A stretch of 64,000 nt of DNA from Cycas panzhihuaensis (Eukaryota; Cycadophyta): NCBI GenBank assembly GCA_023213395.1, contig CM041465.1, positions 170,321,741-170,385,740 of the forward strand. Direction: 5' to 3'. Positions 34,293 through 45,499 of the stretch are shown piece by piece (the first letter of the stretch is position 1; every line of letters begins with the position of its first letter). The position numbers and the translations under genes are program-made. The notes beneath the pieces were generated by a model that made no database searches, was not told the origin of the DNA, and saw nothing but the letters and a program-made list of their open reading frames with translations.

Positions 34293-35464
34293 GCCTACTC
34301 ACCATACTCATGCTTAGCATATCCTACAATCATAACATCCAATAGTACCACATTTCCTATAGTCATTTTGTCTGAGGCCCTGCAAACATCTACCAAGCTT
34401 TTGCACTTGGCATATTTACAAGGGCACTTCCCACAAAAATATGAGACTAAAATCCACTTCTCATTATGTTTTCATGTGCCTTATTGTCTTTTATTAGAGT
34501 TTCCACTTATGGGGAGTTGGTCTGTTTCCTTTTTGGTTGGTTAGCATGTCTCCCATCTTCTATTGCTGGTATTCTTTATTTGTCCAAAAAAAAAATGGAG
34601 CTAAATTCACACTCATTTCCATTCATATTTTTCACTATTTTTTGTACAAGAAATCATGAGATTTGCTCAAGTTTTGGGACACATTTCAAAAGAAGGTTGC
34701 TAAGTTTTAGATTGATGTATGAACAACTTGTTTGTTGCACGTTAAATGCATACTTGTCTTCATCATTAACTCATAAATAGAGTAACAAAATATATATACA
34801 TTATACATAATCATAAATAGATCAATTATTTACAATTTTAGTCAAATATAAAGTAAAGATGTGTACTTGACCATGTTTGAGAGCCCAGAAGAAAACAAAT
34901 AATATATGAACACAAGAAAAATTTAAGTATTGAGACAAGAATTAGAAGACAAACAACAAAGTGACTTCACTAAACACAATTGTTTTAGATAAACCACCAA
35001 GTGAAAATGTACAAGTATTAGAGAGAGCACTTTGTATAGCCCATAGAATTCATGAGACGCTTTCTTTAGAAGTGTATAGTAGCATGAACTATTGAATTTC
35101 TTAAACTATAGGGGTTGCATATTTAATCACAAAAAACCTTATACATATCTAAATCGTATTGTTTAAGATAAAACCAAACATTTAAGAAATAATAAAAATA
35201 GCCTTCATTAAGCTTTGTGGCCAATATGGCTGTCTACAACATATTCATTTCCAAATATTGGGCTTTAGAAATTCTTGTCAATTTCAAACATTGCTTTCTT
35301 TGAATTGCTATGTATATTTTTATTTTTGATTGCATAGAATTTAACAACCTTCATCTTATTCATTTTTTTCTCTCTTAATCGCACAAGAAAAAATGCCACT
35401 TCTTTTCCAAGAGATCCCTTCAGATTTTCCAAGTAAAATGTCGTGACACACAAGTAAATTAAAG
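34293..35464. other. Intergenic stretch with a dispersed repeat (34590-34920)
   Basis: No gene found. 34293-34485 resumes the direct repeats seen left of copia-1 (agggcacttcc...actaaaatccacttc occurs at 25785 and 34421). 34590-34920 is a diverged copy of 48320-48620. Both contain ggag.taaattca, aaatcatg.(g)a.ttt, a(a)gtttt.gga.acattt.aaa, and caaaatata..aca. 35265-35453 is the 3' flank of the kinase pseudogene. Confidence 0.5.
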
Positions 35465-37350
35465 CTATAAAGATGGGCTATAAGGAAGAATAATCGTCTC
35501 TCTAATAATTTCCAACAGTCCCACTACGTCTGGCATACTTGGTCGTTCTTCAGCTGATGGCCTCGTGCACTTCAAACCTATACGTGTGATTTGAATAACA
35601 CAATTGCAGATCCCATCTCGTTGTTCTGTTTCACCCATCTTGAAAATGCTACTATCAACGAGGTCCAATATTCTATCTGGAAAAGCCATGGTCACCCACT
35701 CTCTCAAGTTCAGTCCTCCTGTAAACATGCTAGCGATGGGACTTTTTCTTGTTATCATTTCCAGTAAAACAACGCCATAGCTATAAACGTCCCCCTTTGT
35801 GGAAACCCTTCCGCCTAATCCATACTCTGCATTTAAGCCAAAAGGACAAGGAAGAAACATCTTATATTTGATTGTCTCATCATCTTATATTTGATCGCAT
35901 AATCGATCGAAAATAAATCCCAAAAGAAAGGAGTTGAAATGTTATTTAGAAAAAAACTTTAAAAAAACAAAGGGAAAAAAAGGGCAAGGAAGAAACATAC
36001 CCGGGGCAATGTAGCCAATGGATCCTTTCGATGAATGCGTAGTAGTGACTGAATCCATGCTGTTTGCAGAAATTAGTTGCTCAATGCCAAAGTCTGCTAC
36101 ATGTGCTGTCATATCGAGAAGCACATTGCTGGGTTTTAAATCACAATGCACTATCTGTATAGAACAATCGTGATGCAGATATGCCATACCATGGGCTATT
36201 CCTATAGCAATGTTCAATCGTTCACTCAAGCTCAATCCACATGCATCTGCTCCGTACAAATGCTTTTCCAAACTGCCATTTGACATTAAATTAAGAACCA
36301 AACCCTCGATATCGTTAGCATTCGAGAAAGAAGTTCTGACCCTGAGGAGATTCCGGTGACGAGCTTCCCCCAGTACTTCGCATTCCTTGGCAAAACTCTT
36401 TCCAGCTTCTTCATTTTGAAAATTAATCACCTTGGCAGCAACAAGTAAGCCATCACTCAAAACGGCTTTATATACACATCCAAAGTTACCAGTTCCTAGT
36501 AAATTCGTCTCGCTAAAACCATTGGTTGCTCTAAAAATCTCTTCATATGAAATCCTTGGATATCCCAACTTTTGTTCTAAACCTTGTAAAGCAGATAAAC
36601 GCTTTGCACGAGGGTTGCAACTCCGAAAGAATCCCAAAAGTAAACAGCATGTTAGAAAGAAACCAACAGCGGCAATTGGCAATAATATGTTTAGGAGAAA
36701 GGAATGATCTCTTTTATGAGTGGGAGTAGGACATGCAGGAAAGAGTATCCATCTTCCACAAAGATGAGGATTTCCCAAGAACGATGCAGCAGTAAATTTG
36801 GCAAAAGCTCCCGTCTTGGGAATTTCTCCTGTGAAGTTGTTGCTAGATAAATTCAAGCCGTCGAGCATATTGAGATGTTAGAAGGATTTTGGTATTGGAC
36901 CAGACAAATTGTTGGAGGAGAGATCCAAGTCACTGAGGCTTTTCAATTGGTCAAAGGAATCTGGAGTTGGGCCTTGGAACACATTCCTAGACAGATTCAG
37001 ATACTGCAATCCCGCGCAACTTCCAAGTGTGACCGGAATGGCACCAACAAAGCGATTGGGTGAAATATCTATAGCTTCCACCATTACCCAATTCTTCGTC
37101 CCAATTTTTGTGGAATATGACCATGAAAATGGTTCTGAGACAATTGAAGGAATTGCAGGAAGGAAATATTGGCCATAAAAGCAGAGATGGAACCCTCTAA
37201 ATCCATACCTGTGAGATCAAGGGCAACCACTCGAGCAAGCGCATCTGAAACGCTGTTCCCATGGCAATGAACAACCGCCGAGCACGAGAGAAACATAAAC
37301 AGCAACAAATCGAATCGGCTCGTCTCCGCCATAACGGGCAACACAATCAC
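35465..37350 (-). pseudogene. LRR receptor-like kinase pseudogene, non-RD, two exons
   Basis: Exon 1 is 37350-36001, the intron 36000-35827 (GT...AG, 174 bp), exon 2 35826-35465. Splicing rebuilds GSIGYIAPEYGLGG in frame, with the Glu codon split. The N terminus has a signal peptide (FDLLLFMFLSCSAVVHC), then one leucine-rich repeat, a frameshift near 37090, three or four more repeats (LQYLNLSRNVFQG, DLDLSSNNLSGPIP), a TAA at 36878-36880, a last repeat and a transmembrane segment (LLPIAAVGFFLTCCLLLG). The kinase is well kept: GTGNFGCVYK, Lys in VAAKVI, HCDLKPSN (non-RD), VADFG and APE. The usual N-cap domain and most of the 15-25 repeats of this LRR-XII-like group are missing. It probably descends from an immune receptor; the lesions suggest a dead gene. 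Confidence 0.88.
35827..36000 (-). other. Intron of the receptor kinase pseudogene
   Basis: Starts GTATGT and ends TGCAG on the minus strand. It is placed after the APE-region Pro codon, a common intron position for LRR-XII kinases. The exact reading frame across it supports former function. Confidence 0.88.
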
Positions 37351-38290
37351 AATAATCGATTCATCTATCAGTAATTTATTCCGATACTTGGGACTCGAAT
37401 CATCGAAACACTACTAACGCACCCTTCCTCGGGTCTCGGCAGAACGGACTACGGGACGACGGCGGGTATTGGAAAGTGGAGGAGGGTTGGTGGATTCTCT
37501 TACCGTCACGGGCTTTTTGTGAGGGATTTCAATGCACGCGCTCTGACTCTGCTAGAAATGGCATGACGCGGGACGACGACTTTGATCGGTTAAGCATCTG
37601 CCATTTCCAAACAGAATAAGGACGGCACACTCCTCGTAAACCTATATGAACCACAAATGACGCCTCCTGTCAAAGTCCTTTTATGGTCGTCATTTTAACA
37701 AAAGATTCAACGACGACCGTGGTGCAAATTCTACACGCTCGATACCCTCTGCGTGTCCATCCACACCACTACCACTAGTGACGGCCCACTCCTCAGGGTC
37801 ATCACGACCCGACGCCCTGGAGAATTTGGAAAGTGGACAACAACGAAAAAAATGGTATATAAATTTTGAAATGGTGAATAAAAATGGTATATAAATTTTG
37901 AAATGGTGAATAAATGTTGCTAATACGAAATCGCTGAGCCTTTATTCGCCAGGGATTGGAAACAATTTCTGGGAACCGTGTGATATGGTTAGCAAGGTCC
38001 TTGATTGACTACATACACTTTGACGGATGACTTTAGCAAAGACATGACCAATGACCATGCATTTGAATGCAAAGTTTGTCCTTACTAAACATGACACGCA
38101 TTACGGGAAGTGGGTTGAAAGGAAGATGGTATATACAGAAGTTAAGGAATGGTTATTATGAACATAAAAGACGTCATCCACGCACTTGGGTCCTTCAAAG
38201 TCATGCCACTTAGTATAAGATAAAGATAGATACTACAAACAAAAGCTCTCTAATTTACATTAAGGATGCTCTCACCTTTTTATCTTTCAA
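37351..38290. other. Upstream flank of the kinase pseudogene, with a 32-bp exact tandem duplication
   Basis: 37380-37850 is noticeably richer in G+C than its surroundings and holds no open frame I can name; it may be the old promoter and 5' UTR. 37851-37882 and 37883-37914 are two identical 32-bp units (aatggtatataaattttg...). No transcription signal can be assigned safely. Confidence 0.5.
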
Positions 38291-38792
38291 TGTTACTGTT
38301 CTAAAATACTTATAAATAAAAATATCTATATATTATGTTTATTTATTATTATTAATAGAATATAGATTGTTTAATTATTAGAAATATTAATATTATTTTT
38401 ATATTTTTTTATAATATTTATTTTATATTAATATATTATTGATTAATTATATAATTTATTGAAATAGAAAATTATTCATTTCAACAAATTTCTATCTTTT
38501 TAATAATTTTTTTTTTCTAGAATTTGAGAGGTTGGATAGATTGGAGAAGTTGAATTGAGGTCAGTTCCATGAAACCAAGTTAAGATTGGAAGCATTATTT
38601 AAGAGATGATGAAATCCTTATCTATAATTATATATATTAATATTATTATTATAAAACTCTAATATTAAGAGGTGGTTTTTCTTCTCCTAAAAGGGTTTTC
38701 CACCTAATAATACTATGCAAATGTATGATGTTTTATTGGTGAAATTTGATGAATAATTTCTTACAAGTTTAATTATTTTCCTCTCTCTAACA
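38291..38792 (+). mobile_element. LTR of family D with primer site
   Basis: Starts TGTTACTGTTC and ends CTCTCTCTAACA, with TGTTA/TAACA inverted ends, directly followed by TGGTATCAAAGCAGG (38793-38807), a tRNA-Met primer site. 502 bp. The left flank is TTCAA; no matching right duplication was found. It may be the 5' LTR of copia-2, whose gag starts 2.1 kb downstream, but its 3' LTR is not in the window. Confidence 0.75.
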
Positions 38793-38807
38793 TGGTATCA
38801 AAGCAGG

Positions 38808-39582
38808 TTTCGGAGTATGATTTTTTGAAATAAGTTGAGTGCCAAATCTAGGGAGGAAAAGCCATTCCGAGTACATGGAGTTTGTGATGAACAGTAGAGA
38901 AGATTAGAGGAGCCTACAAAGGACATTTGCACAACAAAAGCAAACAAAAGACAAAGTTACAAAGACACCACTCTATGCCATACAAATCCTATATTGAGTA
39001 AGCGTTGCCCAACTATCATCAGTTTCCGCAGAAGAGACTGCAAACCATAGAATGCATGAACAAAAGTTCTATGGAGGATACTCTAGACCGAAGAACACCT
39101 GAATGAATAAAGATGAAGTCGCATGAAGGTCCCGTGGAAGGTTTACGATCGTGATTGGAGAAGGAGAAATACAACCATGCCCATCGTCACACAGCCATTA
39201 CATGTCATGTAAAGCATGTCATCTGCAAAGAACTCTGCCACAAAGATGATGGAATACACTTATGCATAGCTAAAAGATAAACAAACACCTGTTGGAACAG
39301 TAGATTGCATGAAGGAAAGCCATTGATACAACTCCAAGTTGTATGAAGATCGAAACAAAGGAAAATTAGACAATAGTCAAGCTCTAGTCGCCACATGCAA
39401 AAGAAATTGCAACTCCAAAGGCTTGAAGATGAAGCCTCAAGCATCACGTAGCCCTCTGTTTGATTGATAAAACTGTAGATACCGTCGATGAAGAAGATAT
39501 AGGTCATCATGTAGAGAGGATAATCATCTTTGAGAATCTTGTCCATCAAATTGGCAAACGAAGCCTACAAAGCCTTCCCACT
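38808..39582 (+). other. Leader region downstream of the family D LTR
   Basis: Moderately GC-balanced sequence with no convincing coding. A 114-codon minus-strand frame at 39205-39549 has no family motif. It runs into the snap-back repeat. Confidence 0.4.
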
Positions 39583-39918
39583 GGATCTACCTGATTGTGC
39601 CATTAACAATCTACGACCACAGGTGAAAATCATTCAAAACCTTAAGTATTTAGGGTTAAATTATATATATATCTATATCTATATCTATATATAGATATCT
39701 ATATATAGATATAGATATAGATATATATATAATTTAACCCTAAATACTTAAGGTTTTGAATGATTTTCACTGTCGTAGATTGTTAATGGCACAATCAGGT
39801 AGATCCATATATATATAGATATAGATATAGATATATATATAATTTAACCCTAAATACTTAAGGTTTTGAATGATTTTCACCTGTGGTCGTAGATTGTTAA
39901 TGGCACAATCAGGTAGAT

Positions 39919-39920
<2 letters not shown>
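39583..39920. repeat. Snap-back inverted repeat with a duplicated right arm
   Basis: 39583-39694 and 39695-39806 are inverted copies. The left arm runs ggatctacctgattgtgcc...tagggttaaatt..., then alternating tatc/tata; the right arm is its reverse complement except for a short deletion near 39770. 39813-39920 repeats the right arm once more in direct orientation without the deletion. The arms end in ...aggtagatcc. A transcript would fold into a hairpin of about 110 bp. No flanking duplication was recognised. Confidence 0.88.

Positions 39921-39970
<50 letters not shown>
39921..39970. repeat. (AT)25 microsatellite
   Basis: Uninterrupted AT dinucleotides directly after the snap-back repeat. 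Open frames of alternating Ile-Tyr here are artefacts. Confidence 0.97.
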
Positions 39971-39973
<3 letters not shown>

Positions 39974-40930
39974 TCCAAACAAATGTGAATCATTTATAAA
40001 ATCATGTATATTCCTTTTTACAAATCTAAAAAAAATAAAATATACTTCATTCATATTTCAAACTCGCCTCATCTTTTACATTTTATTTTTTCTAATGTTT
40101 TAATTTAATTAAACCAAATTGAAATAAAATTTCAAGTCCACCATTCGTTAGCCCCTTTTTCCGCTAGCCTTCTAGTCACACTAGCCTCCCATATGACCTC
40201 AATCTAATCTTGAAAGGGGCTTAACCCTTATTACCCACACCCTCAATCTTATAAAGGAGGTACATGTACCTTTTTAACCATAACTTCTTCATCTAGAGTC
40301 AGAATCCAATTCTAGAATATAAGTCAGATTTTGAGTTCAGATGTGGACATTTTGACTAGTCACTCGAGCCATTTGGATGCCATTTTGACCTACAAAATCT
40401 CACTTGAAGTCAAGCTTTTAATTACGACTAGGTAAGTCAAGGTACGTGATTTTAATTTAGAATTTTATTTATAATAGTTTAAGATTATTATTTTAATTCA
40501 ATATATATTTAATTATTTGACAAATTCATTACCTAATTGCATCATTTTTATAAATAATTATCAATTATTTCTTACAGTTTATTAATTGCATAATTAAATC
40601 ATTATCTTTGATATAAATAATGTTGTAAACATGAAAATTTTTATATGTTCGATTTAATGTCTCAAATGTATGATTAAATTTTACACCTCTTGATTATTTG
40701 CAATGAGTGTTTAAGTGTTAAAGGATTTATTTTTATGTATTATTTAAAGAATTTAATAATACATTTATATTTATGCATGAATATTTACTTTACATTAAAT
40801 CAATGATAATTACATTTTATTAAAATCAAATGTTGTGATTGTTTTAAATCTTGCTTGACCTAGTTGTTCTCCTTACTCTTTCTTTTTTTCCCATCAAAGA
40901 GAATCTCTAATCATAGGTTTTATTCTCATA
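39971..40930 (+). other. AT-rich stretch before copia-2 gag
   Basis: No gene seen. It could be the rest of the copia-2 leader. Confidence 0.4.
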
Positions 40931-41925
40931 ATGGCACTCATGCTAGCAAAAACCTCATGGGCACCAATTCCAGTTTTAAACTACTCAAATTATATCGACT
41001 GGAAATCACATATATCCCATCATCTAAAACAGCAAAAGATATAGTGATATGTTACAAGAGAATTTACAAAATGCATAGACACAAAATAGGAAGCCTATAT
41101 GGTTTACTTGATGAATTGTAATGGAGCTCTAGACACGATCCTAACCTCTCTCTCGCCGGATATTAATAGGTATTTCTCTGAAACAAATGATCTTGTCATC
41201 GTTTGGAATTCACTTAAATCAAAATACAACAAGGTCGATAAATAATAATTAGCCATTTTAGAACAACAAATATATGACTTAAATTATAAAGATTTCTAAA
41301 AAGTTGAAGACTTCTTATTGAAACTTCAATTTATTAATAAAGACTTAGAAAAGTGCATCAAATTTTCAACTAAAGTAGGTGATAAAATTGAAACTATCAC
41401 TCATGCCAAAGATGATAATACACTCATCTATCTCGCCACTAATAAACTACCTAAATAATTTAACCAATTCAAAACTACTAGGGAACAGGTTGGTTATCCT
41501 CTAATTACATTTAATCAGCTAACAAATCAGTTAGTTGAATATCAGATAATGTTGGTTTAGATTGGAAAGTTACAAGATTCTTCGCAGGCTCTTTTTTCCA
41601 AGTCAAAACCACTATATAAGTTTAAACATCATAACAATTATCAAAATAATTATAAAAGTAATCCTAAGTTCCAAAAACCTCATAGAGTTTCTTCTTTTCC
41701 TTCAAATAATTTTCATCATAATATTAAGTATTCTAGACCATTGAAAACCTAGAATACCTCTAAACAATCATTCCAAAAATGGAATACTATAAACTCTAAT
41801 CCAAATCAAAACATCAATTGTGTTTACTGCCACAAAAAGGGGCATTCCATTTAGGTCTGTAGGAATCAAATTACTTCTGAAGCTTGGAAAGATTCTAAGG
41901 GGATCCAATCATGATCTCACAATCC
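40931..41925 (+). pseudogene. gag: copia-2 gag
   Basis: Starts ATGGCACTCATGC at 40931. Early readings include PVLNYSNYIDWKSHI, then NRYFSETNDLVIVWNSLKSK, FLLKLQFINKDLEKC and TLIYLATNKLP, which follow the UBN2 gag layout. A Ser/Asn-rich linker leads to a zinc knuckle at 41819 (CVYCHKKGHSI.VC, CX2CX4HX4C with an in-frame stop inside). At least six stops. Confidence 0.8.
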
Positions 41926-41989
41926 TAACCATTCTCTAACCACTACCACATCATCTTTTTCGGTCCCAACTGCTCAGTCAACTAAGTGA

Positions 41990-42240
41990 GTTCTTAATTC
42001 TAACGCATCCCATCATATGATGGGATACCAAGAATACTTGTCAACATACCATTCTGATCTTAACTCCAACGAAGGAATTTCTATCGAAAGCAGCTCTCAA
42101 TTGAAAGTTAAAGGAACAAGAGATGTTTCTTTCAAAGAAGGTTCTATCAATGACATTTTCATTATTGGATTATTACCAAATCTTCTTTTAGTCTATCAAA
42201 TCTACTAGAAAGACCTCATTGTCAAATTCTGGAAAGATAG
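41990..42240 (+). pseudogene. copia-2 protease
   Basis: NSNASHHMMGYQEYLSTYHS replaces the usual DSGAS.HM, so the catalytic Asp is Asn and the Gly is Asn. VKGTRDVSFKEGSINDIFII and PNLLLVYQI follow in one open frame of 63 codons (42017-42208). Confidence 0.8.
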
Positions 42241-42429
42241 ATTTTTCATTAAACAACATTTAAACAAGTTTAAATAAATCACTTCAAGACATGTTGATCA
42301 CAAAATAAGTCTCTATAATCTAACAAACCTACAACATTCCAAAATAAAATCTTTCAATACCTTGTAGCTAAATCTGATCCAGTCAGTAAACTATAGCATG
42401 TTCGATTCAACCATATAAGCTATGACAAA

Positions 42430-43250
42430 CTTAAGTATCTAAACAATCATAATACGGTACATGGGCTTCTCCCCCTAACCATTATCTATGGTGTTTGTGA
42501 AGCCTACATAATAAGCAAGTAACACGAGAAACCCTTTCTACACCAGAATTTATTTAGAGCAAGAGTTCCACTCGAACTCATTCATTTTGACATTTGTGGA
42601 CCCTTTCAAGTACCTCTGTACTTTAGAAGCTGATACTTTGTCACTTTTATTGATAATTTTTCTATGAGATGTTAGGTTTATATGCTCAAAACAAAAAGTT
42701 AGGTACTTGACATCTTTATTGAGTTTAAAACATTAGTTGAAAACTAAATAAACTCTAAAATAGAAATCTTTAGGTTAGATAATGCTAAAGAATATTTAAG
42801 TAACAAGTCTACTTCTTATTGTAAAAACCACATAATATGATTCCAATATATGGTTGCATATACCCTTCAACAGAATGGTGTTACTAAATGCAAGAATTGT
42901 ACCCTTGTAAAGATGACCACATACATGATACATGCAAAAGGTCTTAATTTAAAGCTATGGGCTAAAGTAATAGCTTGCTCTAACTACCTTTTAAATCATT
43001 TACCTTATAAGTATTTATAGAACATTACACCAAAATAGAAGTGATTTAGTCGTAAACCTTCTGTAAAACACCTTAGAATATTTGGAAGCATTGCTTGGGA
43101 CATGTTCTAAAAGAAAAATGATAGAAACTTGACCCTAAAAGTTTTAAATTTATCTTCATCAATTACAACAAAGAAAGTAAAGCCTACAGGCTTCTTGATC
43201 TAATCATACATAAGATTTTGATTCTACGTGATGTTATATTTAATAAAGAA
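42430..43250 (+). pseudogene. copia-2 integrase
   Basis: ELIHFDICGPF keeps the first Asp; FRLDNAKEYLSN keeps the second. At the third position QQNGVTKCKN shows Lys where integrases have Glu, at about 42895. LRIFGSIAW follows, typical of the integrase end. Many stops. Confidence 0.85.
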
Positions 43251-43549
43251 ATATCTTCATAAAAAACCACTTATATAGAACTTCCTATCGAGAACCTATT
43301 AACTAATACTTATCTAAAAGATCCTTTAGATATACAAGCAAATAATGAAGCAATTAATAACTTATCTTCATAAGTCTAGAAATAGACCTTAAATGAATTT
43401 AGTACATCTAAACCATCTAATCAAACATCTACGTCAAATCAATCAAATTCTATTGATCAATCTTAAACTTCTGATGCATCAAGAAATAAACAACTAGTTT
43501 GGGCTCAAAAAAATCTTTTCAGCTGTTGGTTCTGGTATTAGTGATCCAT

Positions 43550-44817
43550 CGTATATCAGAAGAAATCATTCTAGAAAACTTCAAGCTAATTTTTCTCTAA
43601 TGGCTAAAGTCATGACCAATGATGGTCCAAAAATATTTAAAGAAGCAAACAATAAGCCCATATAGTAGTAAGCATTGCAAGTTGAATTTGATGCCTTTAA
43701 AAAGAATTCAACTTGGGATCTAGTCATACTTCTCCTTAGAAATCACTTGGTAGATTACAAATGGATTTACCAAACAAAATATAATTCAAAAGGGGTAATT
43801 AAAAAACATAAGGCTCATTTAGTTGCCAAAGGTTTCTCAAGTTGACAATATTGATTATACCAAAATTTTTACTCTTGTAGCTAAGATGAACACAATTAAA
43901 ACTGTCATTGCTTTAGCAACCAAATTTGGTTGGTAGATTCATTAGATGGATCTTAAAATCACCTTTCTAAATGGCAATCTTAATGAAAAAATTTATATGA
44001 AACAACCCCTCGATTTTGTTTATAATCATAATCTTGTTTGTAAGTTGAAAAAATCATTGTATGGTCTTAAATAAGCTACTCAATCTTGGTACATCAAAAT
44101 TGATAACTATCTTGTACAGAATGGATGCACTAAGTGTATTAGTGATCCCAATCTTGATTTTCTAAGACAAGATGATATCATTACCATCCTAATTCTTTAT
44201 GTAGATGATATAATCATAACTGGATCTTTAATCTCAAGCATTCAACAACTAAAATCTATTTTAATGAATAAGTTTAAAATGATAAATATAGATCTATTAC
44301 ACTACTTTCTAGGTTTGTAAATTTGTTAATTTGAGTCTAAAATCACTACTTCACAGTCCAAATATATTCTTAACTTAATAAAAAGATTTAATATAAAAAA
44401 TGTTAAACTAACTCCAAATCCTTTAGAATCAGGTACAAAGTTAATCATTGATTGTCAAACACCACTATATGATCCTACAACTTATCATCTACTTATAGGT
44501 AGCCTTATTTACATAACCCACACCCTCTTAGACATATCCTATGTTATTGCTTTGTATTTTATATATATGCAAAAGTCTCACAAATCATACTAGAAATCAA
44601 CGAAATGGATTTTATGGTATTTATAAGGTATAATATTATATGGTTTAACATATAATTATTGCAATTCTAACCTACTATTGATAGGTTACACAAATTCTGA
44701 TTAGGTAAAAGACTTTGATAATCATAAATCTATAGCCGGTTATATCTATTTTTTAGATTCCTCACCAATCACTTGGTCTAGTAAAAATATGAGAGGGTCT
44801 TCTTCCTTGTGATTTTA
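43550..44817 (+). pseudogene. copia-2 reverse transcriptase and partial RNase H
   Basis: NSTWDLV, VDYKWIYQTKYNSKG, HKAHLVAKGFS, then the box ILYVDDIIITGS at about 44195 and LHYFLGL. RNase H is represented by LIGSLIYITHT, GYTNSD.VKDFDNHKSIAGY and PITWSSKNMRGSSS, and is cut at 44817. Stops and at least two frameshifts. Confidence 0.88.
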
Positions 44818-44822
44818 TTAGT

Positions 44823-45416
44823 TGTTGGAGTGTAATGTCATCACTCAACTCCCTCTTACCTACTAGGCTTGTGCACCTCAATTTAGACATGTGATGCTCA
44901 ACAAGTCAAGGTAAGTTAAGGTAAGTTGAGTTAGTTTATTTGAGTTAAGTTACATTATTTTATTATTAATTTGAATTCAGGGCTTGAGGAGTTTCCCTCC
45001 TCCCCCAAAACTATTTATATTATGGGGTGTATAACCTTGGTGTCTTTAGACACCGCCTTTTTGAGGATATTTATCATGCTCTCAACAACAGTGGATTGAA
45101 GACAATGCTATCATGCTCTCATAGTTCATTTGTACAACATCGATCTACATTGTTACATAGATTTGTATTAAATATTTGATGCGATACTGTTATTTTGAAT
45201 ATATTGAAGTTTATTATATCTTCTGCCCTATTCTCCTTGTGTATTATATTTTCCTACATTTAGTATCAAAGCAGTCTAGCTACATTATATTCCATCATTT
45301 GGTATCAGAGCAGTTTAGCTACATTCTATTTCTAACATTTGGTATCAGAGCATAGTCCTGCTATTATATTTCTATCATTTGGTATCAGAGCAGTCTAGCT
45401 ACATTATATTCCATCA
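44823..45416 (+). mobile_element. Solo LTR of family C with four tandem primer-site units, duplication TTAGT
   Basis: TTAGT at 44818-44822 and 45417-45421 flanks the unit. The LTR core 44823-45258 (TGTTGGAGTG...TTCCTACA) matches the family C LTRs at 60925 and, reversed, at 246-624. The next 158 bp are four primer-site units. Because the duplication comes after the fourth unit (ends CCATCA), the units belong to the integrated LTR. No internal region is present. Confidence 0.88.
45259..45416 (+). repeat. Four tandem 39-40 bp units, each starting with a tRNA-Met primer site
   Basis: Units 45259-45297, 45298-45337, 45338-45377, 45378-45416. Units 2-4 begin TTTGGTATCAGAGCA exactly; unit 1 begins TTTAGTATCAAAGCA. 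The rest reads ..g(t)ct(a)gct...ttatatt.c.atca. Each unit ends in CA like an LTR terminus. Confidence 0.95.
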
Positions 45417-45499
45417 TTAGTAGCCCTAACAACCTTACATCTCATTGTACTACTTAGTGGTCCATGCATAAATTTTAATAACTACATTAATCGTTAACC

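Larger units (their letters stand above)
40931..44822 (+). mobile_element. Degenerate Ty1/copia internal region, copia-2, truncated at the 3' end
   Basis: Gag, protease, integrase, RT and part of RNase H in copia order, with dozens of stops and frameshifts. The end of RNase H is not found. The sequence breaks at 44823 where a solo family C LTR is inserted, and what follows belongs to copia-3. The 5' LTR may be the family D LTR at 38291. Confidence 0.85.

Noticed and set aside
34466-34780. 104-codon frame as a gene
   Set aside because: Lies in the repeated flank of copia-1 and the dispersed repeat; no domain.
39767-40103. Frames of alternating Ile-Tyr
   Set aside because: Translation of the (AT)n microsatellite and the tatc-rich snap-back repeat.
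45259-45416. Possible tRNA-Met genes because of TGGTATCAGAGC
   Set aside because: Only the primer-site stretch complementary to the tRNA 3' end is present; no cloverleaf can be drawn around it.
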